A stretch of 64,000 bases of DNA from Choanephora cucurbitarum (lineage: Eukaryota > Mucoromycota > Mucoromycetes > Mucorales > Choanephoraceae), in assembly GCA_025331435.1 (NCBI GenBank), contig JAIWNI010000022.1, positions 1-64,000 of the forward strand. Direction: 5' to 3'. A model generated the notes under the pieces. The model had not been told where the DNA came from and searched no databases. It saw only the letters and a program-made list of their open reading frames with translations. Each line of letters opens with the position of its first letter. Positions within the stretch are counted from its first letter, which is position 1. This document shows, piece by piece, positions 19,008 through 30,743 of this stretch. The translations under genes and the position numbers were made by a program.

Positions 19008-19990
19008 CTATCCTTTAGTTTTAGCTTGGTAGATTGGAGCAGTATCTTCCAACAAAATGACTTTGGTAATCATTGAGCAGGGTGAGCTCAGTAAAATCTT
19101 GACTCGTTCATTTTGGGTATAATCAGTTATAGAAAGGGGGAGAAGGAACCTTCTTTCTTTATCAAAAGCGCCAACAATCATCACTGAGGTCATGCCATTT
19201 TGTTCAACAGTACCACGGCTTGGATTGTCTATAATTCATAGACCGGCATGTTGAGAGTAATGTATCAAGACTTCCTGAGACTTGTTGATTTTCAGCAAAA
19301 TGAATCTTAGTTTCAAGGCTCCCCAATGAGTCAATGTTACAGTATTTCTTGTTGAGATTGTAAACAACAAAGTTATGTCTTTAACAAACACATTTGTGGG
19401 CACAAGAATAGCCAAACTAATCATATCATTGTTGATCAGATGGAGATTTGGATTGTCAGAAAAGAGCTGAGGGTAAGCAGCCGAGAAAAGACTCAGAAAT
19501 TATTTTCAGAAACAAGTATCAATTCAAGGATCTTGATGAGTTCTGCACTTGCAGGGTAATTGCTAGAGCGAATGACTGTTCTTTATCTTCCAACTGAACC
19601 ATTGTCCAAAAGTAGATTTGCGAACTGTTGTGATAAAGCAACAGCCAAGGCACAACCACCATCAAGTGATCTTGCAGCTTTTGCAAAGAGTAGTGAGGAA
19701 CAAAGCTTTACCTATTCCTCCAGTACCATCTACAGAACATACACTTGCAAAATTAGCTATTTGACGACCATCCTCTTTCAGTACATTGCACGACCGTATC
19801 AAACACATGACGTTGGTCATTATTGAATCTATCAATGTCACTGGATACAGAATTCTGCCTGGCAAGCATATTCAATCGATTTAGTTCTTGAAGTAAAGGA
19901 TCAATATGAGTCTTGTTACTGTCTCTTCCTGAATCAGTAGTAGGGAGCTGAAATAGTCTCAGAAGCAGAAACATATCTTGTCTCAATGAA
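19008..19990 (-). pseudogene. Decayed Helitron-type Pif1 helicase
   Basis: Fragments in several frames on the minus strand line up, in order, with the helicase domain of Helitron Rep/Hel proteins. NDQRHVFDTVV lies near 19820, then a P-loop-like SVDGTGGIGKA near 19710 (normally GPGGTGKT). ALAVALSQQFANLLL is near 19640, YPQLFSDNPNLHL...LAILVPTN near 19410-19475, and a final NPSRGTVEQNG...FLLPLSI near 19130-19225. At least two frameshifts and several stop codons interrupt it. No Rep nuclease, 5' TC or 3' CTRR terminus could be assigned, so the extent of the former Helitron is unknown. Confidence 0.7.
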
Positions 19991-20551
19991 AGACTGAGTT
20001 TCGTTGTTCTGATCTACTGATAGTGAGGTCTGATTATGGTCTTTGCGCACATATGCTTCAGAATGTCTATTGAGAAACACAATTCAGGAAATCGAATTGC
20101 TTCTGCTTGTTTTTCTTTTTTTCCAATAGTGGAAAAAAAAAGGTTGGTACTTGGACTCAATAGAGATTCTTATGTTTGATTTGGACAAGCCTTATATTTG
20201 TTATTTTACAGAGTATCTCTTTGATACTCCTGACTGACGCTTGTCTTATTTGGATTAACTGTATGTAACTTCAAAGTCAAAAGCAGTTAAAAAAAGGACA
20301 ACTTCAGAATTGATAGTAAATCTTATGTGTATAGATAATTAGAGAATGATAATATATATACAAGAAAAAAAGGAACAGTAAAAGAAAGAAAGCAATCTAC
20401 TTTGTCCTCTTACTATTTGTCTCTGCAACAGGGTATTCGTTTAAGGGTCTTAACCACTCAACAGGCACGACAGGAAGCACCAAAGGACCGGGAAGAACCT
20501 TTCTGAGCAATGTCAGACGGATAATCGACTGCATGTCTTTAATTATTGTTT
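19991..20551. other. Intergenic DNA
   Basis: No coding motif recognised. It may belong to the decayed Helitron or to the 3' UTR of the next minus-strand gene. Confidence 0.4.
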
Positions 20552-21415
20552 TCAGTTGGCTGAAATGATCAGAGGCAGACGGACCAAGTCATCCACAGAA
20601 CGAATGCTGCGAAAGCAGGCAAGTTGGATCATGTCATACTTGCCATTGCTTCTTATGGTCATTTTGTAAGTCTTGATGTTGCTGCCATCATCAACTAAGC
20701 CGCACACAACAGGAGAGAAAGTGTTCTTCAAGACCAAGCGGTCAACCATTATCTTCATCAAATTGCCTAGCTTGGCTTTATCATTAACTAGTTGACTTAT
20801 CTTGGCATTTGGTTTCTTCACTTCAGCAACAAACAAGTCGAGCTTCATTTCATCAAAGATTGCTTTGACCAGATAATCTGGCTGCAAGCTCACCCAGCTG
20901 CATTGCAAGCAACTTCTTATTTCTCTGGATGTTGCTGATGTTGAGGCTGATGTTGCCATTGATGAGATAAGCAAAAGCAACGTTGAGAAGGCAGGCAAAG
21001 GCTCTAAATACCCTCTTGCACTAAAAAAACGATTTAGTAAACTTTATTTACTTGAAGTATAATGTGATATCTACCTGTAGCTGATTGTGCCCTCAATTGT
21101 CGCAAGAAATGCGTCAAATAGAGGGAGGAGAGTTACTTCAATGTAGGTGTGTTCGGTCGTCAAACTTCGGTTCTTCAACATAATCGAATATGTGCCAACA
21201 AGGCTCAGCAACAACTGCTTTTCAATATCTTTTCCTTTGATTGCGCTTCTTTTTTCATCGCAGAGCAACAACTCGAATTCTTCTTCGTCTTCTTCCATCT
21301 TTGCGATAAGTTTGTAGGCAAGCGCAGCAAGATCGGCATTGTAAGAGTACTTTGCATATGTCAAGTTAAGATCATTCTTGATCTGGTTTTTTTTTGTCAG
21401 ACAAGTCAAGATCAT
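20552..21415 (-). CDS. Hypothetical protein with PD-(D/E)xK-like signature
   Basis: Two exons are inferred on the minus strand, 21415-21075 and 21020-20552, joined by a 54-bp GT-AG intron that keeps phase, giving about 269 residues. The C-terminal half contains a QPDYLV segment followed by LDLFVAEVKKPNAK, a PD...ExK spacing like that of PD-(D/E)xK nuclease folds; this is a pattern match, not proof. A further minus-strand open frame (21979-21506, about 157 codons, with a Glu/Gln-rich run) lies upstream. It could be a 5' exon, but the junction could not be made without stop codons, so the gene may be damaged at its 5' end. It sits beside the helicase relic and could be transposon cargo. Confidence 0.45.
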
Positions 21416-21505
21416 TCAAGATTGAGAAGTTTTAGTCGAAAAGCACCCCAAAGTTCAACACAAGCATGGTTGCAGTAGGCAATGCTGTGTCCTTCTCGGC
21501 TTCGG

Positions 21506-21979
21506 CTATTGCTCTTCTACGATACTCGCTGATTGTTTCTGATAGGCTGTCATTTTTAACATCCATACCATACTTGATTTGTCAAGTAGATCTTTGTTGT
21601 AGTACTTGACAATACGACAACCGCTGCTTTTCTTGCTCTTGTGTTGCTGCTGTTCTTCTTCTTCTTTCTCTTCATGTTGCCTTTGCAACTGATTCCATAC
21701 TTTTAAGGAGTATCCGTATATAATTTTTGTGTCACTCTGTTTGGCGCATTCACCGTAGTTGGCTTTGGGCTGCTGGTACTCCAAAGCATCACATACATTG
21801 TAATTCCAAAGTACAAAATTACGGTGTGATTCGATGAATGATTGCAATGTAGGATTCGACTTTAGAGCAAACGATTCAAAGAAGAGGGAAATAAGGAGAA
21901 GTTTACGTGAATAGAAAAAAAGTTGCGTGGCCTTATATATATATATACAAAGTATAAACAACATGTCAGTCCTCATCAT
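21506..21979 (-). CDS. Possible 5' part of the neighbouring hypothetical gene, status uncertain
   Basis: The frame of 157 codons encodes a hydrophobic start, then polar sequence and a Glu-Glu-Glu-Gln-Gln-Gln run. No domain is recognised. Just past its stop, another frame (near 21525-21430) reads YRRRAIAEAEKDTA, which looks like continued coding after a 1-nt shift. That suggests a frameshifted relic rather than an independent gene. Confidence 0.3.
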   Translation of the reverse strand: MMRTDMLFILCIYIYKATQLFFYSRKLLLISLFFESFALKSNPTLQSFIESHRNFVLWNYNVCDALEYQQPKANYGECAKQSDTKIIYGYSLKVWNQLQRQHEEKEEEEQQQHKSKKSSGCRIVKYYNKDLLDKSSMVWMLKMTAYQKQSASIVEEQ

Positions 21980-24166
21980 GATTGCGTTACATTGAACAGG
22001 AATTATTCACACCAAGAAGGTGATGTTCATTGCTATATCCTGCAAGGCTGTAATGTTGCCAAAACAATGAAGGCTCTCCTTATACAAAATGCTTTGGTTG
22101 ATGCTACGTTATGGAGCAAATTACAATCTAGATGCACAATGGCTTTCTTGCTTCTTTTTTTTTTTACATTGTTCAGAATGTAGAATCAGCTAAAAGCAAG
22201 AAGTTTGGATCAAATCTAGGTTGATTACAGCTTGTTCAGAAGATGTTTGTTGACAACTCTCCTTTTTAGCTGAGAATGGGAAAAACAGCGTGTGTATTTC
22301 ATGCAATCAATCAGTGATCAAGATGGAAGATATGAAATGAAAACCAGAGGCAACATCGATTTGGGATAGAAGTTATAATAAATGCTAAAGATCGATAATT
22401 AACTTCGATTCCAAGAGAGAGGGAGAGATCTTTTTTCCTTACGTCGAAAGAATGGAGCAAAGCCATCAAACGTAAAAGACAATGGTGATCAGCATAATAA
22501 AGATAGACTCGTTTTTCAAAAGATATCTGTTGGATATTGATCTCTTTTTATTTCGTTAAACATGATGGAATTCCTAGTCAATCTCAATCTACAAGGTTTG
22601 AAGCATGGTGGGAATTTGTTGAGTGTGGCATATTTCTTCAAATAGTGTATATCCAACAGCGCTTTGTTATATGAACTCTAGGACTGCATATGATGTCTTA
22701 AATACGTTTCAGTAGTTGAAAGAAGCTCCCTTTGTCTTGGAAATCAATTGCAGCTATTCTGATTTATCACAGCCTTTTATTTTTAGATTTCTATGGCCAT
22801 GCCAGGTGTACCTGATTTGTTCAATATGTATGGAAAAGATACAAGAAGAATCTTCAAGGCGAATTACTTTACACAGAATTCATGGCTACTTCTTTTTAGA
22901 AAATATTCATACATTATATATATATATGTATGCATTTATCATACTTCAAAAGCACCTCGCGTCATACAAATAAGCATGTTTATAGGATGTAGATTGTTTG
23001 AATTGACTGCAAAAATGAATGTAATTGGAACCAAGAGAAAAAAACAAGGATGATTAAAGCTGATCTAGACTCAAAACAAGACACAAAATCAAAGCAACAG
23101 CTCTGTTGATCTATTTGAATTAAAAGAATGAATGCTTGTCTCGTATTGTTTCGAGATAAAGCAGACTCCAAAAGTTGGTTTCATTCTATGCCTCTCTCAA
23201 GATTCTAATTGCAATTCAAGGATGGCTGAATTCTCAAAGCATCAAGAACACCTATGCTTGTTCTACTGTACCGTATGCTTCTTCCTATTTTATCTCTCTT
23301 TTATACAGAGAGCTATTGTTGTGTTAGAGACCTTCTGTTTTGGTCAGAAACGCCTTAGTTTATCATCAAACCACTTTGAAGGATATCATGTCTTTTATCT
23401 AAGCATCTTCTACGAAACTTCCGCATAACAATCAAGGAAGATGACGCAAAGTTACATAAGGTTTTCATCATGATATACTCTTCAGGTTTGGGTGTTGTCT
23501 TTATTTTATTTTGATTGACTAAACATCGTCAAACATACAAACGCAAAAAAAAGAAGGCGAAAAGCATCAATAGAAAAGTAAAGAAAGAAGAAGAAAAACA
23601 ATCAATACATCGTATAGCTTTGATAGATATAAAGAAGCCATATAAAAGAAATAAGAACAAGTGCTTCCAAATCAGTTGCACAGCTTTCTAGGGCTCTAGA
23701 CCACAGCTGAATGGATGTCTGGGCTGTAGTCTAAGCTTTCTCCCCCTCTTGTTTCATTAGTTGTCTCTAAACCTTGCTTACTTTTTTTTCGACTGTAGTT
23801 TATATTCGAGACTTCTACAAATAGATCTGAGCTTTCATTCTCTTTTTTCTTTCAGTTAACTCTTCAGGTATTCACCAGTATCCATATATTACCTTTTGTT
23901 GTATAGATGATTATTTATCAGTATCTGAACCATATCTGTAAGTGTCAAAGATGTATAGACAATATTAGGCGCATGGAGTGAATCTATCTTCCTTATCACA
24001 AAAGCGAACACAGTGTCACTAAGAAAGCAAGCTCACTTTTGCTGTGTTTATTTAACAGACATCGTGTATGTTGAGATAATTCAAGGTAAACATGTGTTTT
24101 TATTAAAAAAAAAAAGCATGGGGTAATCTAAATTGTTTTTTCATCTCTCATAACAAAAGATAGAGA
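21980..24166. other. Gene-poor interval of about 2.2 kb
   Basis: Several open frames of 60-100 codons occur (for example 22716-22973 and 23132-23428), but none has a motif, and all are interrupted and T-rich. Nothing else was recognised. Confidence 0.5.
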
Positions 24167-26053
24167 TCATGACACGGTTGAACTAAACTGTTGGATACTA
24201 CTAAGACCTAAGGATCGACCCACTAAACTAGCACTGGTAGAATGTGTGATTTCAACTTCTACATAATCACCCTTCTTCAAATCCAGAGGGGATGCCACAA
24301 ACACCTTGTGACCTCCATCTGTTCTACCACCCACTTTAGTCTCAATCCCATGTTTTGTTTTAGGTCGATCAGAGTCAATCAAGACCAACTGCCGACTGCC
24401 AATCAAGGCCTGGTGTTTGATAGCTGCTTGTTGATGGAAAGTCGTCACAATCTCCTGAAGACGACGTGCCTTGACTGACTCCTCTACATCATCCTTGTAC
24501 CTTCGATGCGCATGTGTCTTTTCTCGCATACTGTAGGCAAACATATAAGCCGTATCATACTTGACCTGTTCCATCAGACTCACTGTATCCTTGTGCTCCT
24601 GTTCTGTCTCGCCACAGAAGCCAGTGATAAAGTCACTACTGATCCAAACATCGGGGATGATCTTGCGCATCTCTTGCACGAGATCCAAATAGGCCTCTCG
24701 CGTATAGCCTCGTCGCATACGTTCGAGCACGGTATTGCTGCCTGATTGAATTGGCAGATGAATAGAGTTACAGAGATTGGGTCGAGAAGCGATCAGGTGA
24801 AGTAGATCGGTAGGGAAATCTTTGGGGTGAGGTGAGGTGAATCGAATACGCATCTCGGGATTGATCAGACTGACTTTATCCAGCAGTTCAGTGAATCGTC
24901 GTCCACCGTCTTTCCGTTTATAGATGGTCTTGAAGCCTGCGTTACTCAGGCTGGACCCAAGTGAGTTGGTGGTCACGAGATACTTTGATTCAGATTCGTC
25001 TCGGTAAGAATTGACGTTTTGGCCCAACACAGTGACCTCTTTGACACCCTGATCGTTCAGGTACCGAACTTCATCCAAGATAGAATCGATAGGTCGACTG
25101 CGCTCATTGCCTCGAGTGAAAGGCACAATACAGAAACTACACATGTTGTTACATCCTCGCATGATAGAGACCCAGCCTGAGGCATTGCTGGTGTCCAATC
25201 GCATCGGCATCACATCGGCATAGGTCTCATCGGCTGATAGCATGACATTGGCAATACCATCTGTGTATTCTTCTTCAGCTGCTAATGAAATCAAATGAGG
25301 GATAGAGCGATATCCATCGGGTCCACATACAATATCTACCAATCGATCTTCCTCTAACAGTTTTGTCTTTAGACGTTCAGCCATACACTAAATCAAAAGA
25401 AGGTATGAGTGAAACCATCTAAATCCCATGCTGTTCTGTTTACCCCCAAGACACCAATGATAGGTGGGCTTTCTTTGTTGATCTTTGTCTTGTAATGTCG
25501 AAGGTATTTTAGACGATCCCAAATACGGGCTTCTGCATTATCTCGAATGGCACACTAAACGCACAGTTGAGTTTGCTTAAGCCCAATTTCTCTCTCTTTT
25601 TTTTCGACTTACAGTGACAAGAAAGACAATGTTGGCTTCTTCTAGTTGATCTGTTCTTTCAAATCCTGTTTGTGTCATGATGGCATTCAAGATCTCGGTA
25701 TCATTGACATTCATCTATAAAAACGATAAATAAAGGAGTGACATCTCATTTTCGTCTGGACTTACTTGACAACCATACACTTCAATAAAGAATTTGCGTC
25801 CTTGTCCGAGATTCTGGCTGAGGGTATGAAGATAAGGTACTTGGTCAGGCTGAGCCATGGAAGGATCGATCGGTTTTGTAGGTTGAGATGCCAAAAAGTC
25901 TTGGAATGAAGGTGAACGATTGTCAAAGACAAGTCGTTTCTTTTTCTTCTTTGTCTCATCGAGTGCTACAGTAGCGGCAGCAGCATAGTGTCTTCTAATT
26001 GTCTTTTGGGCATGTTTCAAAAAGCCAACCTGTCTTTTAACCAGAAAAGACAT
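24167..26053 (-). CDS. CDK5RAP1: Mitochondrial tRNA methylthiotransferase, MiaB/CDK5RAP1 family
   Basis: The radical-SAM enzyme adds a methylthio group to the isopentenyladenosine next to the anticodon (ms2i6A37). Inferred exons are 26053-25766, 25714-25613, 25554-25444 and 25387-24167, for 573 residues. The N-terminal UPF0004 domain supplies three cluster cysteines, split across exons: YGCQ, VTCAIR and LGCMAERL. The radical-SAM cysteines are CNNMCSFC, followed by the family's PFTRGNERSRP. A TRAM domain ends the protein. The start at MSFLVKRQVGFLKHAQ gives a basic, hydroxylated leader that fits a mitochondrial presequence; an upstream in-frame ATG (26128) is less likely. It is divergent from the G-alpha gene. 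Confidence 0.93.
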
Positions 26054-26357
26054 GATTTTGTACACAAAGGGGGAGCCAAACTCGGGTTTAAAGTTTTTTT
26101 TAATTTTTTTAGGAAGGGGGGATGTCAAAAGTGGCTTTGAAACAAGCCAATCAAATGGTGTCTATGCATAATTGAACATCATTTCCTAAAATGGTCATCT
26201 TTTTTGTTACCCAAAGAAGAAAAAAGCAAAACTAAACCCATTACGTTTTATTTAGAAATCCCAATAGTTCATCTGAAACGTATGACTTCAATTTGATGGC
26301 AGCCTTTTTTTTTTCTTTCATTTTTTTCTTTTCCTCTCTTTCAATAGTTTTCTAAAA
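26054..26357. promoter_or_regulatory. Shared divergent promoter region, CDK5RAP1 and G-alpha
   Basis: The two start codons are 304 bp apart on opposite strands, so this interval must hold both promoters. It is T-rich on the plus strand near 26310-26345. No specific factor site was identified. Confidence 0.5.
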
Positions 26358-27558
26358 ATGGGAGGCTGTCTAAGCTTATCCAGTTGTTTTTCTAGTGAAG
26401 ACCAAAAGAATGAGGCCCAAACCAATAGGGCAATTGAGAAGCAAATCAAAGTAGATCAAAAACGGCTAAGAACTGAAATCAAGATTCTTTTGCTAGGTAA
26501 AGCATACATCTTTAGATCACACGTTATTCACTCTATCCCTAAGGTGCTGGTGAATCTGGTAAATCAACCATATTGAAGCAAATGAAGTTGATTCATACAA
26601 ACGGATTTAATCGTTCCGAAAGAGAAAGTTATCGGATAACTGTGTACTCTAATATCATGCAAGAGATGCAACTGATTCTTGAAATTGTGGATCAATTCAA
26701 CATACCGTTAAAAGAATCCAACCTTGTAAGCCAATGTATTTGGCTCAAGTGTCGATGGCTTAACATATACTTTGTAGGCATATACCCAATTGTTCACTCA
26801 TATAGAGCCTTTAAAAAGAGGACAGGCTTATCCAACCAAATACCTTGAGCCATTAAAGAGCTTATGGAATGATGAAGGCATTCGAGATGCTCAAAGTCAA
26901 GGAAGCACATTTGCTTTACATGACAATGCTTTCTAGTAAGTGTGCATGCACAACAGAATAGCTCATGTGTACTCAACTTTATCTCTGGAGCTTTTTCAAC
27001 AAACTGGATCAGATCTGGCAACCAGACTATTTACCTACAGATCAAGATATACTTCGTTGTAGAGCAAAGACAACGGGTATTGTGGAGACTGTGTTTCATG
27101 TTAACAAATTAACCTATCGTATGTTTGATGTGGGTGGGCAAAGAAGCGAGCGAAAGAAATGGATTCATTGCTTTGAGAATGTCACTGCTGTCTTATTCGT
27201 GGTGGCTATCAGTGGATATGACCAATGTCTTATAGAAGACAGAGATTCAGTAAGTAAAATTGCGTTACTCTTCAAGATATATTTTCTCATCTTGTTATAT
27301 TGATAGAATCAGGTTAGAGAAGAGAAAATAAAAGAATGGTGCTTATAGCAAACAGAGAGTAATATAAGACACATAGATGCATGAAGGACTCATGTTGTTT
27401 GATGCTATCTGTAACTCTACATGGTTTACACACACTTGTATGATTCTCTTTTTAAACAAGATTGATATCTTCAAACGAAAGATCCTGGTGTCTCCTGTAT
27501 CTAAAAAGTTTCCTGATTTTGAAGGTAAACATAATTGATGGCATGAGAGGTGTATATG

Positions 27559-27596
<38 letters not shown>

Positions 27597-27807
27597 AATT
27601 ATTAATTTTTTGCGAATAGGAGACGATACAAGCTTTGAACAAACCAGCGAGTATTTTAAACATCGATTTAAGAGCTTAAATCGCAACCAACCCAAATGCA
27701 TTTATGCTCACTTTACAGATGCTACAGACACAACCTTACTTGAACATGTCATGGATGCAGTTTCTGATACCATTCTAAATGAAAACCTAAATTCACTTAT
27801 GCTTTAG
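26358..27807 (+). CDS. Heterotrimeric G-protein alpha subunit
   Basis: This GTPase couples membrane receptors to intracellular effectors. Inferred exons are 26358-26496, 26544-26725, 26778-26935, 26991-27249, 27307-27312, 27377-27524 and 27620-27807, for 359 residues; the fifth exon is 6 nt and encodes Asn-Gln. MGGCLS carries the N-myristoylation glycine and palmitoylation cysteine. The P-loop is GAGESGKST (47-55). The catalytic arginine is R184 (LRCRAKTT), and the switch II glutamine is Q210 in [12 protein letters not shown] lies at 275-278. The guanine-contact loop reads TDAT (330-333) instead of the usual TCAT. The C-terminus (NENLNSLML) does not match a standard subclass. It ends 15 bp from the convergent monooxygenase stop. 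Confidence 0.94.
27567..27596. repeat. (TA)n/(TG)n microsatellite in a G-alpha intron
   Basis: Alternating TA then TG dinucleotides in the last intron (27525-27619), just before the branch and acceptor region. Confidence 0.8.
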
Positions 27808-27822
27808 TTTATATAAACTTGA

Positions 27823-29622
27823 TTAACACGCCTGATAATCTTGTCTAAACGATTGATCTTTTAACATGGAAAAGAAATTTATGACAGAATGAGGCCAGAG
27901 AGATCGAACTTCACCGTCCTTTTTATACCATGAGGCACAGGCGGTATCCCAAACAGTACCCTTGATACCATGGCTTGTTTTGAGCCAATAGATTTCTTGA
28001 GCTTCTTCTGTAGGATCTAAGCTTTGTATGCTATGATCTATCATATACTTGATCATATCTACACTATAATTCACCTGTCTGGAAAAAAAACAATGGGTAA
28101 GTAAAGATGTTTCTATTACATATAGCTTATGTCTATACCCTTCAATAACGGAAATCACTGAACTATGACCTAAAGCAGATCCTGGTCCTAACAGCATAAA
28201 CAAGTTTGGAAACTGATGAATATTGACAGTCTTGTAGGTCTTGGCGGATCCTTGATCCCAGACTTCATTTAGATGAATGCCATGGCGACCATAGACCTGT
28301 AAGTCTTGAAGGACCTGATGGACCTTAAACCCAGTTGCTAAACAGAGAACATCAACCTCAACCACCTCACCATCTTCTGTCTCTATTGTCCTTCCATTAA
28401 CATTGACCACAGGCGATCTCACGACTGTTACATCATTTCGACAGAGTGCAGCTAGATAACCATCCGAGATACCCACTCGTTTACAGCCCAGTTGATAGTC
28501 AGGGATCAACTTGTCTATCAGATCCTTTCGACCATGTTGAATCAATTGGTCTCGCATATGAGATTCAATTCCGGCTTGATTTCGTCGAGCAAACCATGAG
28601 TTTGCAAACTTGAAACCCTTGAAGAAGATTTGATCTCGCATTAGGAAAATCATGAATCGGTAGATCATCATTACAAAGGGAACATAGGCAAACAGCCACT
28701 GGACGTAGGTCGGGTATTTGATTTGATTGGCAGGGAGGATCCATGCAGGGCTTCTTTGGAAACTATAGAGGTGCTTTGTGATAGGAGCAAGATGGGTAAC
28801 GATCTGAATAGCACTAAAAAAAAGAAGAGAAAGGAGAGAAAGTTGTGTTTACTCTATTGCCAATTCCACCATGAAAATCCCCGTTTTCTTTCTAGCTTAC
28901 CTGGTACCACTACCTATCACTGCCATCTTCTTGTCTGTATAATCATAATCGTTATCCCATTCACCTGAATGAACAACTTTTCCTTCGAACGCTTTAAACT
29001 GTTCAGGCAGATTAGGTACACCAAATGCACCTACGCCAAAGAATCTTTTATCAATAGTATCAGTCATATAAGCTTTTTAGGAACGTAACAAGATAGCCTA
29101 CACAAAGTCAAACCATACTACCTCTGTAGTGGAATGGTCTCGTAAAAGTGTTAATTCCCACTGTCTTCTGTCTTCTATCCAGGCTGCTTTTATTACTTGT
29201 GTATTGAACTGAACTTGTTCATACACTTGATACTTTTTAGCCACCTGTTTCATGTATTGATGAATTTCTTGCTGTGAACAATATTTTTGAGACCAATCTA
29301 TCCATTTTTACAATGAGATACAGTGGATTTTGTTTCTTTGCGTTATCTACTTGCATGGATTCATTTCGAAACTGAAGGAATAGAGTGCTGATTCAATATC
29401 ACAAGCACAGCCAGGGTATGTATTGTTGTTCCATGTGCCGCCTATCTCATTTTTGATCTCATACACTTGAGCTCGAATGTTTAATTCTTTTCGAAGTTGA
29501 ATAGCAGCACACAAACCACTAAACCTTTTTTCTTTATGTTGAGTTGCTTTGTTCTATACATATATTTCTGTTGGAAAGTATGTTTACCCACTACCAATAA
29601 CTGCAACAGTAGGTTGTTTCAT
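27823..29622 (-). CDS. Flavin-dependent Baeyer-Villiger-type monooxygenase
   Basis: The product should use FAD and NADPH to insert oxygen into ketones or related substrates; the actual substrate is unknown. Inferred exons are 29622-29588, 29524-29355, 29297-29102, 29044-28901, 28813-28139 and 28078-27823, for 491 residues. VAVIGSGFSG is the FAD-binding GxGxxG motif and MAVIGSGTSA the NADPH-binding one. FEGKVVHSGEWD fits the Baeyer-Villiger fingerprint FxGxxxHxxxW(D/P). GGTWNNNTYPG is also typical of the family. The second intron appears to use a GC donor (GCAAGT). The last intron (28138-28079) is 60 nt with no stop, so retention would add 20 residues. Confidence in the family is high, in every exon edge moderate. 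Confidence 0.88.
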
Positions 29623-30743
29623 TTTTTTCTGAAAAAAGCAAAAGAAACAAGTGATAAAATTAAAGCAGTTGCATTGCATCTTTTTATAATTGGAAATACA
29701 TAGATCGATCCCCAGCATATTGTAAATATGTATGCTGCATATAATAAAGGAAAGAAAAAAACATCTTACTTTTCTATGCATTTCATGCTATCTCGCTTGT
29801 TTGGCTAATTACAAAAAAGAAGAAAAGTATGCAGTTAACATTGATTTAGAAGGAAATTTTTAATGAAGTCGAAAGAAGCCATTTCGTCTGCTCCAAAGCA
29901 TGACATTCATCATTAGTCGTTACCTTGCGTATAGCCAAATCAACTAGAAATGTAATCACTATAAGAGCATTATATTGATCAGATTCAACTCTCCTTCGAA
30001 TAAAAAGAGAGGAGGTGGCAGAGGTAATACAGATAAACTAGAACCAATTTGGTGTGGAAGAAGGGAGGCAGCATGTTAGAGATATGCAAACAATAGCAAT
30101 GTATGTAGTAGTTGGTCGCTTGTATAAAGGGTGGGTAGCAGTATTTGTTTATTAAATCCCCTTATGGTTAAATAGCCGGTGGACCATAAATCTTTTCATT
30201 CATTCCTTTCACTTGGATTCATCCCATCCAATGTTGTACCTTTTCCTTTTTATTTTCATTTTTTTTTTGACTTCATCTTCATTTTTGGCATTATTCTTTA
30301 AAAGCTAATTTTATGAGCAAAATCGCATGCCATGTCGTGTTTTCAGTTTTGCTATTATTCATTTAAAAACAGTATGAATCTGGCAAAACTTCGCAGCACT
30401 AGAATAAGCAGTTGAGCAAGTCCAGTAAAGGTGGCCTTTCTTCCAATAGAACAGCATCCTTACTAGTCCCTTTGAGCTTCAGAAGTCCAAGAGAGAGAAA
30501 CAGAGAGTTAGAGTATGTGCCTTCTCTTTGCTCTATACTTTTAAGTAGCTAGGAAAAGCTTACAACAGATGTTGTGATCTGTAGTAAGCATTCTTTCAAT
30601 CAAGTCTTTATTGAAACAGTTCCAAATCTAAAGGACCGTCGACGGTGTTTAAAAAGATGCCTAAAAAAGAGACAAGAGACAGGACTGGGGGCCAGAAAGA
30701 AAATTTTAAGCCAACCTTTTTTTTTTTGAAATATATATTAACA
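29623..30743. other. Intergenic DNA, about 1.1 kb, between two divergent genes
   Basis: Must include the promoters of the monooxygenase (minus) and mS23 (plus). No motif or further ORF is supported. Confidence 0.5.

Noticed and set aside
27343..27701. Minus-strand frames with His-Thr repeats
   Set aside because: They translate the TG/TA microsatellite in a G-alpha intron.
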